Of a stretch of 21,414 nt of DNA, positions 8,705 through 13,999 are shown piece by piece (within the stretch, counting starts at the first letter, position 1; each line of letters starts with the position of its first letter). The position numbers and the translations under genes were made by a program. The notes below the pieces were generated by a model. It was not told where the DNA came from, ran no database searches, and saw nothing but the letters and a program-made list of their open reading frames with translations. The stretch is from Crocinitomicaceae bacterium (GTDB lineage Bacteria; Bacteroidota; Bacteroidia; Flavobacteriales_D; Crocinitomicaceae), in NCBI GenBank assembly GCA_015662935.1, contig DQTF01000018.1, positions 1 to 21,414 of the forward strand, written 5' to 3'.

Positions 8705-8738
8705 ACTTTTTTTTCCGATAGCTATGGGGGAAAAAAGT
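8705..8738. repeat. Imperfect hairpin with central ATAGCTAT palindrome
   Basis: ACTTTTTT (8705-8712) pairs with AAAAAAGT (8731-8738). The stem continues through G-T and C-G pairs to CCGATAGCTATGGG, whose ATAGCTAT core is palindromic. It may act as terminator of the receptor gene, but no T-tract follows it. From memory, CCGATAGCTATCGG-type palindromes recur between genes in this phylum, so a decayed intergenic repeat is also possible. Confidence 0.4.
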
Positions 8739-8750
8739 TAGTAATTTATA

Positions 8751-8765
8751 TTGAGCCTGTCGAAA
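8751..8765. repeat. Remnant of a CTGAGCCTGTCGAAG-type intergenic repeat
   Basis: TTGAGCCTGTCGAAA differs at only two bases, the first and the last, from the CTGAGCCTGTCGAAG core seen between genes in many bacteria (recalled, not searched). I read it as a decayed copy. Confidence 0.35.
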
Positions 8766-8779
8766 TGAAAAGGTGATGT

Positions 8780-8803
8780 TATTAAGGTAAGCTTACCTTA
8801 ATA
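8780..8803. repeat. 24-bp perfect palindrome
   Basis: Twenty-four bases are perfectly self-complementary around a central AAGCTT; the inner 16 bp are AAGGTAAGCTTACCTT. There is no loop and no following T-tract, so it looks more like a dimeric-protein binding site or a cruciform/mobile-repeat remnant than a terminator. It lies 69 bp beyond the stop codon of the 8873 gene and 159 bp beyond the receptor stop. Confidence 0.75.
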
Positions 8804-8872
8804 TGAAATGTGATAATGGGGGAGCCATTCTAAAAAAAACTTGTATTACAAAAGTATCGTCATTTTTCTATT

Positions 8873-9148
8873 TTATTCTACTCTTAGTGAAAAATGTTCA
8901 TAAATCCCATTTGATTCGATATTTACAAAATACACACCAGATGCTAGTTTAATATCGGCTTTAAAAGTCACAAATTCTGAAATTATTCTAGGATTAGAGC
9001 CGTCAGTACTTACAGTTACATCTCCAGTTTCAGCAATATAAATTGATTGATTAAAATTTTCGAAGCTGCCATTTTTAACTAAATTTGTCTGTGAGTAATT
9101 ATAAGTGTAACTAAGAAAGGATATTGTAAGTAAAAATAGATTTTTCAT
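8873..9148 (-). CDS. Small secreted protein with NLVKNGSFE head and T9SS-like tail
   Basis: A 91-aa protein of unknown function. It has a signal peptide (about 1-19, ending YNYSQ), then the signature NLVKNGSFE (22-30), a short Asn/Thr-rich middle, and an ending LASGVYFVNIESNG...FSLRVE that resembles the last strands of a T9SS type A sorting domain. Full NLVPNGSFE proteins are several hundred residues long, so this looks like a gene that lost its body by internal deletion, keeping the export signals at both ends. Its ATG lies 2 bp after the TAG that ends the out-of-frame tail of the preceding barrel gene, so the two were probably cotranscribed and coupled. It may be a decayed gene rather than a working one. 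Confidence 0.55.
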   Translation of the reverse strand: MKNLFLLTISFLSYTYNYSQTNLVKNGSFENFNQSIYIAETGDVTVSTDGSNPRIISEFVTFKADIKLASGVYFVNIESNGIYEHFSLRVE

Positions 9149-9150
9149 AG

Positions 9151-9368
9151 CTAAAATTTATAATTTAAATGGAGATTGTAATAGAACCCTCCGACGCCTT
9201 TAATTCTGTAGGTATTTTGAAAAACCCCATCAACATAAATTAAAGATTTTAATTCACCTATACCAAAAACAAATTGAGTTGAAAAGAGGATTTCAAATTT
9301 TTTAAACTGATATCCTGCACTAGTTGTAGATGTTACACAAACAGCCCTTGTCCTATCAAAGTAGGAGA
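9151..9368 (-). pseudogene. Out-of-frame C-terminal tail of the 9791 barrel gene
   Basis: Reading the minus strand one base out of phase with the upstream ORF, the frame stays open for about 72 codons after the G tract (LSYFDRTRAVCV, then AGYQFKKFEILFSTQF) to a TAG at 9151-9153. It ends YYNLHLNYKF: aromatic alternation and a terminal Phe are the hallmark of an outer-membrane beta-barrel C-terminus. It resembles the end of the neighbouring fragment at 9796 (TGYNFKRFSLGAKLSS, ending NIIYKF), so this was very likely the true C-terminus of the gene that starts at 9791. One extra G, or two fewer, in the 9369-9379 tract would restore it. Confidence 0.75.
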
Positions 9369-9791
9369 GGGGGGGGGGGCTATTGGTATGGGGAAATTCC
9401 CTTCACGATAAAAATATCCGAATTCCAGTTTAGCCTTTGCTATCCAGTTTTTTAAGTTGAAATTAACCCCGCCTCCAATACTGTATATATTCACTCGACT
9501 AAATACACGTCCTAAATTACTAATTCCTTCCCATGAGTCTAAAAAACTTGCACTATAAAAAGAAGACCATTTTTTGTTGTCTTTATAACCCCCTTCGAAT
9601 AAAATACCATAACGAAACTCTTGATAACTATCAATCTTTCTCCACCCACCATATACTCCAAGTCTGTAAGTTTTAAATTTGTCTAGGCGTTCTGATTTTA
9701 TTTTTTCAAAACTACCATTAGGCACTAGGTTCTGTTGCGTAAAAGAAGCTAAACTAATAATACTTAAACTTATCAAAAGTAGTAATTTCAT
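9333..9791 (-). CDS. Outer-membrane beta-barrel protein, truncated at a poly-G tract
   Basis: As read, this is 152 aa: a signal peptide (MKLLLLISLSIISLASF, then TQQ), the NLVPNGSFE signature at 21-29, then amphipathic beta strands rich in Tyr/Trp/Gly (YRLGVYGGWRK, EFRYGILFEGGY, NIYSIGGGVNFNL, AKLEFGYFYREG). It then runs into Pro codons from the C11 tract and ends after 11 unrelated residues (SPTLIGQGLFV). The in-phase product lacks the last strands and should not fold as a closed barrel. With 12 or 9 G the protein would be about 212-213 aa, a normal size for an 8-strand barrel. The ATG is 4 bp after the stop of the headless barrel fragment, so the cluster reads as one transcript. Its function is unknown. 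The NLVPNGSFE head on a barrel is itself unusual. Confidence 0.65.
   Translation of the reverse strand: MKLLLLISLSIISLASFTQQNLVPNGSFEKIKSERLDKFKTYRLGVYGGWRKIDSYQEFRYGILFEGGYKDNKKWSSFYSASFLDSWEGISNLGRVFSRVNIYSIGGGVNFNLKNWIAKAKLEFGYFYREGNFPIPIAPPPSPTLIGQGLFV
9369..9379. repeat. 11-base G homopolymer inside a coding region
   Basis: Eleven consecutive G on the plus strand (C on the coding strand) in otherwise AT-rich DNA. The tract sits exactly where the barrel ORF leaves its conserved frame. Lengths of 12 or 9 restore the full frame, 11 ends at a TAA after 11 more codons, and 10 ends at a TGA after about four codons (LLL). This is the layout of a slipped-strand phase-variation tract; a sequencing or assembly length error is the alternative. 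Confidence 0.85.
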
Positions 9792-9795
9792 ATTG

Positions 9796-10167
9796 TTAAA
9801 ATTTATAAATTATATTCACTCCATATGACAAAACGTCCCAATCAATAAGATACCCCGTCTTTATAATAGCAAATGGTTTGTTAAACTTACCGTAAGTCAT
9901 AGTCGAAGAAAGTTTAGCACCTAATGAGAACCTTTTGAAGTTATATCCTGTTTTTAAGCCCAATTGAAATCCAACTCCTCTAAATTTTATTTCTTGCTGA
10001 GTAACATAAACTCGTTCATAAGCTATATGTAAATGAGGGTTTAAATAAATTTTTTTGTTGATTAATGTTGTTAGCGATGGACCAAATGTGAGATGTGTTC
10101 TTTGCCATATTTCAGTCGTAAATACTTTGTTTTCAAAGTAAGATGTATTGTAGTATTCATCCCTCTT
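9796..10167 (-). pseudogene. Headless outer-membrane beta-barrel fragment
   Basis: A 123-codon frame opens right after a TGA (10168-10170) and ends at TAA 9796-9798. It has no start codon or signal peptide near its 5' end; the first in-frame ATG is about 70 codons in. Alternating strands are clear (YFENKVFTTEIWQRTHLTFG, then IYLNPHLHIAYERVYV, IKFRGVGFQLGLKTGYNFKR), and it ends GVNIIYKF with a terminal Phe. Its last 50 residues resemble the tail encoded at 9151-9368, so the two are paralogues and this copy has lost its front half. The break coincides with a heptamer repeat at 10165-10185. It could still serve as a donor for recombination. Confidence 0.65.
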
Positions 10168-10185
10168 TCAACTTTCAGTTTTCAA
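10165..10185. repeat. Three tandem heptamers at the break point of the barrel fragment
   Basis: On the minus strand three consecutive 7-mers fit YTGAAAR (TTGAAAA, CTGAAAG, TTGAAAG). They contain the in-frame TGA that closes the upstream side of the barrel fragment. Similar AACTGAAA/TTGAAA strings recur between genes in flavobacteria as I recall; no search was run. Confidence 0.6.
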
Positions 10186-10213
10186 TTCTCACCTAAAAGC
10201 AAACTCCCTCAAC

Positions 10214-10978
10214 CTACTTATCTTTCATTGTAAAATACTTTCGTTGATTATCATTGAAAAACCACCTTCTTTCCAAAACCTTGGTGTTCTCAATTTTCGG
10301 ATCATAACTGTAAACCTCTGATGGGTCTTTAAAATCTACTTTTTCTAATTTACCAACGTAAATGAGGATATCTTTGGCAAGAGAATAACTTCCTTGGTCG
10401 TATTCAATTGAGATTGCCTTATTTTCTAGATCTCCTAAGCCATCGTACAACATAATTTGAAAAACTTCTTTTGGTAATCCATTGTACATCGTGAAGAAAC
10501 GTCTGAACGCTCCATGCTCCAATTTGAAATCAATGAGAATATCTTTGTATGCTTCTGTTCGGATGTTTTCAAAACGGACTTGCAACTTTGCCTTCGCGCT
10601 TGATGGCACTAAAATGGGAGGACTGATTTCTTTGGTTTTTCCATCCATGACAAAGAAGAAATTGTAATTCCCCATAAAGCCAGTTTCTGCTCTTTTAGCC
10701 AGTCTGTCACTGTTTATTGCACGTTCTAAAGCGTGACCTAACCTGTTGACTGTGATGATAATATCTAAACTATCATCACCGTTCACATGTGCTTCGTATT
10801 TTTCATACTCATATTTTTCTGTTGCAGGAATTTGCAAACTTGCCTCGATGTGATGTTTGATTTTTTGCTCTAAAGTTTCAACAATTGGATTTTTATTTGG
10901 TTCATCAGTCAGCTGAGTCGGTTCGCTAGTACAAGCAAATAAAAGGATACTTAAAATAAGGGCAATACTATTTTTCAT
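10214..10978 (-). CDS. Lipoprotein of unknown function
   Basis: A 254-aa protein with a lipoprotein signal peptide: MKNSIALILSILLFAC, lipobox LFAC with lipidated Cys16, then TSEPTQLTDEP, a flexible linker. The mature domain begins near residue 36 (EQKIKHHIEASLQIPATEKY). It includes HVNGDDSLDIIITVNRLGHA, reminiscent of FG-GAP/VCBS-like 'dGd.DiIvt' segments in which a quantity is reported, and VYSYDPKIENTKVLERRWFF near the end. I do not recognise a family with confidence. No Asp/Glu immediately after Cys16 argues for the usual Bacteroidota sorting, with localisation open. It has a -7 box 5 bp upstream of its ATG and diverges from ung. The barrel fragment cluster lies downstream in the same direction, so it may provide transcription into that cluster. 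Confidence 0.65.
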   Translation of the reverse strand: MKNSIALILSILLFACTSEPTQLTDEPNKNPIVETLEQKIKHHIEASLQIPATEKYEYEKYEAHVNGDDSLDIIITVNRLGHALERAINSDRLAKRAETGFMGNYNFFFVMDGKTKEISPPILVPSSAKAKLQVRFENIRTEAYKDILIDFKLEHGAFRRFFTMYNGLPKEVFQIMLYDGLGDLENKAISIEYDQGSYSLAKDILIYVGKLEKVDFKDPSEVYSYDPKIENTKVLERRWFFNDNQRKYFTMKDK

Positions 10979-10983
10979 AATTT

Positions 10984-10991
10984 CAAATGTA
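10984..10991 (-). promoter_or_regulatory. -7 box for the lipoprotein gene
   Basis: The minus strand reads TACATTTG, an exact TAnnTTTG match, ending 5 bp before the ATG at 10978. Confidence 0.6.
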
Positions 10992-11013
10992 CTATTTTTA
11001 GTGGAATTTCATT

Positions 11014-11021
11014 TACTTTTA
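11014..11021 (+). promoter_or_regulatory. -7-like box for ung
   Basis: TACTTTTA differs from TAnnTTTG only in its last base and ends 4 bp before the ATG at 11026. The spacing, equal to that at neighbouring genes, supports 11026 rather than the in-frame ATG at 11038 as start. Confidence 0.45.
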
Positions 11022-11025
11022 CAGA

Positions 11026-11697
11026 ATGGATATAAGAATGTCGACATCTTGGAAGAATGTTCTGTCAGAAGAATTTGAAAAAGAATATTTCAAGAACTTA
11101 CTTTCTTTTGTGGAGCAAGAATATAAGAATTTCCCCAACCAAATTTTCCCAGAAGAAAAGGCAATTTTTAAAGCATTTGATGAATGTTCTTTCGAGGATG
11201 TTAAAGTGGTTATTCTCGGTCAAGATCCTTATCCAACAAAAGGTCATGCAAATGGATTGAGTTTTTCACTGAATGCAGATGTACAACCGCTTGCTAAAAG
11301 TTTGAAAAATATTTTTAAAGAATTGGAGAGCGATTTAGGCATTCAAGAAGCAAGAAATGGTGACCTGTCTCGCTGGGCAAAGCAAGGTGTCCTCTTGTTG
11401 AATAGTGTCCTAACAGTTAGAGAAGGAGAAGCAAATAGTCATGCAAATAAAGGTTGGGAATTGTTTACCGATGCGGTCATTGCTAAATTAAACAGTCAAC
11501 GGAGTCATATTGTTTACATTCTCTGGGGGGCAAAATCACAGAAAAAAGCGAAGAATGTGAACGGAGAAAATAACTTGATAATTAAATCACCGCATCCTTC
11601 TCCTTTGTCATCTTACAGAGGTTTTTTCGGTTCTCAACCTTTCTCATTGACGAATACATATCTAGCAAAGAATCAACTAGAGAAAATTGATTGGTAA
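11026..11697 (+). CDS. ung: Uracil-DNA glycosylase, family 1
   Basis: Removes uracil from DNA as the first step of base excision repair. The 223-aa length is normal. Motif A is GQDPYP (65-70) with catalytic water-activating Asp67, and motif B is HPSPLS (190-195) with His190 and the minor-groove loop. The Phe of GLSFS (77-81) can stack on uracil, and LLLNSVLTV supplies Asn126. The usual family 1 motif is GQDPYH; here the final His is Pro (residue 70), a lineage variant or a functional change. The start at 11026 rests on promoter spacing; starting at 11038 would remove four residues. The hemE gene follows 37 bp downstream. Confidence 0.93.
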   Translation: MDIRMSTSWKNVLSEEFEKEYFKNLLSFVEQEYKNFPNQIFPEEKAIFKAFDECSFEDVKVVILGQDPYPTKGHANGLSFSLNADVQPLAKSLKNIFKELESDLGIQEARNGDLSRWAKQGVLLLNSVLTVREGEANSHANKGWELFTDAVIAKLNSQRSHIVYILWGAKSQKKAKNVNGENNLIIKSPHPSPLSSYRGFFGSQPFSLTNTYLAKNQLEKIDW

Positions 11698-11722
11698 TTT
11701 AGAAAATATTCAATCATCCTAT

Positions 11723-11730
11723 TAACTTTG
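11723..11730 (+). promoter_or_regulatory. -7 box for hemE
   Basis: TAACTTTG is an exact TAnnTTTG match and ends 4 bp before the hemE ATG. This suggests hemE has its own leaderless transcript besides any read-through from ung. Confidence 0.55.
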
Positions 11731-11734
11731 TTGT

Positions 11735-12772
11735 ATGAAATTTCAAAATGATTTAATTCTTCGAGCAGCTAGGGGAGAGGACATTGAACGTTATCCTGTT
11801 TGGCTCATGCGTCAAGCGGGAAGAATTCTTCCTGAATACCGTGCGGTTAGAGCATCTTTGTCTGGATTTAAAGAATTGGTAGAGACACCAGAACGAGCGG
11901 CAGAAGTGACGGTTCAACCTGTTGATATTTTGGGAGTAGATGCGGCAATTATTTTTTCTGATATTCTGGTCGTCCCTGAAGCAATGGGATTGGAATATCA
12001 ATTGATCGAGAAAAAAGGACCTTGGTTCGAGAAGACGATTAAAACGGAAGAAGATTTAATCTTTGCTGCTACGGATTTTGACATTGAAGATAAATTGAGT
12101 TATGTTCTCGAAGCCATAAAAATAGCCAACAAAGAAATAGATGGGCGTGTTCCGTTAATTGGTTTTGCAGGTGCTCCATGGACTATCTTCTGTTACATGA
12201 CAGAAGGTCAAGGTTCTAAAACTTTTTCGGTAGCACGTAAAATTTTATATACAAATCCAACTTTGGCACATGAGTTGCTTAATCGTATCACGAATGTGAC
12301 AATTAAGTATTTGAAAGCTCAAATTAATGCCGGCGCTCACATGCTTCAAGTTTTTGATTCTTGGGCAGGTATTTTAGGAGACGAACAATATGCAGAATTT
12401 GGATTGAAATACATGGACAAAATTGCAGCGGCAATCACAGAAGTTCCATTGACTTTATTCGCTAAAGGAGCACCTAGTTCTCTTTCAAATTTAGGAGAAA
12501 TGAATTGCAACACCATCGGAATTGATTGGAATACCAATATCACGGATGCTAGAAGAATTGTTGGGGAAAATAGAACACTGCAGGGTAATTTAGACCCTTG
12601 TGCACTTTATTCTTCACATTCAGAAGTAGAGCGATTGACAAATAATATGTTGAATTCTTTCGAAAGTAAGCGACATATTGTTAATTTAGGACACGGTGTT
12701 TATCCTGACGTTGATCCAGAAAAGGTTAAAACATTTATTAAAACAGTAAAAAACTATGAAATTAAGTACTAA
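11735..12772 (+). CDS. hemE: Uroporphyrinogen III decarboxylase
   Basis: Decarboxylates the four acetate side chains of uroporphyrinogen III to give coproporphyrinogen III in heme synthesis, in the cytosol. At 345 aa it is full length. The N-terminal signature is PVWLMRQAGRILPEYR (21-36), with the phosphate/propionate-binding Arg26 and Arg30. Catalytic Asp76 is in AIIFSDILV (71-79), GFAGAPWT follows near 145-152, and the C-terminal HGVYPDVDPEKV motif is intact. Tyr is usual after QAGR, but Ile31 is found here, a mild variant. No other heme gene is adjacent. The downstream OmpA-family gene begins 4 bp after its stop, or overlaps it if the earlier ATG is used. Confidence 0.95.
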   Translation: MKFQNDLILRAARGEDIERYPVWLMRQAGRILPEYRAVRASLSGFKELVETPERAAEVTVQPVDILGVDAAIIFSDILVVPEAMGLEYQLIEKKGPWFEKTIKTEEDLIFAATDFDIEDKLSYVLEAIKIANKEIDGRVPLIGFAGAPWTIFCYMTEGQGSKTFSVARKILYTNPTLAHELLNRITNVTIKYLKAQINAGAHMLQVFDSWAGILGDEQYAEFGLKYMDKIAAAITEVPLTLFAKGAPSSLSNLGEMNCNTIGIDWNTNITDARRIVGENRTLQGNLDPCALYSSHSEVERLTNNMLNSFESKRHIVNLGHGVYPDVDPEKVKTFIKTVKNYEIKY

Positions 12773-12776
12773 AAAA

Positions 12777-13949
12777 ATGAGAAATTTAGTAGCAACAGTA
12801 GCATTTGGAATGTTATCAGTTATTTCTTTTGGTCAAGAAGATGCACAGAATCTTGTTCCAAATGGAAGTTTTGAGTCAGTAGGAAAGAAACCGAAAAGAC
12901 TAGGTTCTATCGAAAGCGCAACAGGTTGGGTTTCTCCGACAGGAGTAAGAGCCGACTTATTTGTTCCTTCAAAAATGGCAGATTTAGATGTGCCTTTAAA
13001 TGTTTATGGAAAAGAAGTCGCAAAAGAAGGTTCCAATTATGCTGGATTTGTTGGTTATTCTCACGGTAACAAGTTACCACGTTCTTATGTAATGACAAAA
13101 TTAGATTCTCCATTAAAGAAGGGGATGAAGTATTGTGTAAAATTTAATGTTTCATTAGCGGAGGCATCTAAGTATGCGTCTAATAACATTGGTGCGAAAT
13201 TGAGTAAGAAGCCTTTTGGTTCTGATTCTAAATTGCCAATTATTGAAGATGCAAGTTTATTGCATTTTAACAATGATCATAAAATTTTCAGTGCGAGATA
13301 TAACTGGACAGAAGTTTGTGGACAGTTTGTTGCAAAAGGTGGTGAGAAATTCATAACGATTGGGAATTTTAACTCAAATGACGAAACAAAGTCAACAAGA
13401 ATGAAAAAAGATCCTAGAGTAAAAGCAAAGCAAGTAATTGCTGCATATTACTATTTGGATGATGTTTCTGTGAAGTTATTAGCAGAAGGAGTATCTTGTG
13501 ATTGTTTAATTGACAATGGAGAAGGTGATTTTTCTTCATTGATTTATCAGAAGATCAACCCAGTAAATGACGATATGTCTTCAAAAGAGAAGATTGAAAT
13601 TCAACAAGTGTATTTTGCTTTTGGAAAGTCTAAATTGACATCAGAAGGAAAAACGTCTTTGGATTTAATTGCGAAAGAATTGGAAGCGAATCCTGAGTCA
13701 AAATTACAAGTACAAGGATTTAATAATGCAGAAGAAGATTCTGTAGGTGTTGAAAATGATTATTATGCAGACATGGATAACAAGCGTGTTGGTTCTGTTA
13801 TGAAATATTTAATGTCTAAAGGAATTAGTGAATCAAGAATGATTCCTTCTGCTAAAGGTTCTGGAGTTGATAACGAAGAAATCAAAGAAGAAGACGAGGC
13901 AGAATTAAAAATGGCGAAGAATAGAAGAGTAACTTTTAAAATTCGTTAA
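12777..13949 (+). CDS. OmpA-family outer-membrane protein with NLVPNGSFE N-terminal module
   Basis: Predicted envelope protein that anchors to peptidoglycan. I prefer the ATG at 12777 (390 aa), which avoids overlapping hemE; the in-frame ATG at 12756 adds seven residues (MKLSTKK). A signal peptide (MRNLVATVAFGMLSVISFGQ) is followed by NLVPNGSFE and a roughly 200-aa beta-sandwich, carbohydrate-binding-like module containing GSNYAGFVGYSHG and YYYLDDVSVKLL. The last 115 residues form an OmpA-like domain: VYFAFGKSKLTSEGKTSLD, NKRVGSVMKYLMSKGIS and NRRVTFKI. An acidic insert (EEIKEEDEAEL) lies before NRRVTF. The gene is probably cotranscribed with hemE and has a terminator 19 bp downstream. Whether the N-terminal module binds glycan or protein is unknown. 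Confidence 0.8.
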   Translation: MRNLVATVAFGMLSVISFGQEDAQNLVPNGSFESVGKKPKRLGSIESATGWVSPTGVRADLFVPSKMADLDVPLNVYGKEVAKEGSNYAGFVGYSHGNKLPRSYVMTKLDSPLKKGMKYCVKFNVSLAEASKYASNNIGAKLSKKPFGSDSKLPIIEDASLLHFNNDHKIFSARYNWTEVCGQFVAKGGEKFITIGNFNSNDETKSTRMKKDPRVKAKQVIAAYYYLDDVSVKLLAEGVSCDCLIDNGEGDFSSLIYQKINPVNDDMSSKEKIEIQQVYFAFGKSKLTSEGKTSLDLIAKELEANPESKLQVQGFNNAEEDSVGVENDYYADMDNKRVGSVMKYLMSKGISESRMIPSAKGSGVDNEEIKEEDEAELKMAKNRRVTFKIR

Positions 13950-13967
13950 TTCAAATATATTAAATGG

Positions 13968-13997
13968 AAAGGTTGGCAGATGTCAACCTTTTTTTTT
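13968..13997 (+). terminator. Terminator directly in front of the rluA-type gene
   Basis: Stem AAAGGTTG (13968-13975) with CAACCTTT (13984-13991), an 8-nt loop and a T9 tract (13989-13997). The T-tract ends only 2 bp before the ATG at 14000, so the hairpin would occupy the start of the downstream gene's leader. Confidence 0.85.
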
Positions 13998-13999
13998 GA

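Larger units (their letters stand above)
8621..8872. other. Intergenic repeat-rich zone
   Basis: This 252-bp spacer between the convergent TonB receptor gene and the minus-strand cluster holds an A/T-rich hairpin (8705-8738), a repeat-like motif (8751-8765) and a 24-bp palindrome (8780-8803). No convincing ORF is present. Confidence 0.6.

Noticed and set aside
8705..8803. Possible integron attC-like or transposon end
   Set aside because: No integrase or transposase is present, and the palindrome has no spacer structure or conserved core sites. A repeat or operator is the simpler reading.
10482..10667. 61-aa ORF antisense to the lipoprotein gene
   Set aside because: It is a shadow frame with no promoter or signature.
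11753..12001. 82-aa ORF antisense to hemE
   Set aside because: It lies opposite the conserved N-terminal hemE motifs and has a Cys/Arg/Asn-rich composition typical of shadow frames.
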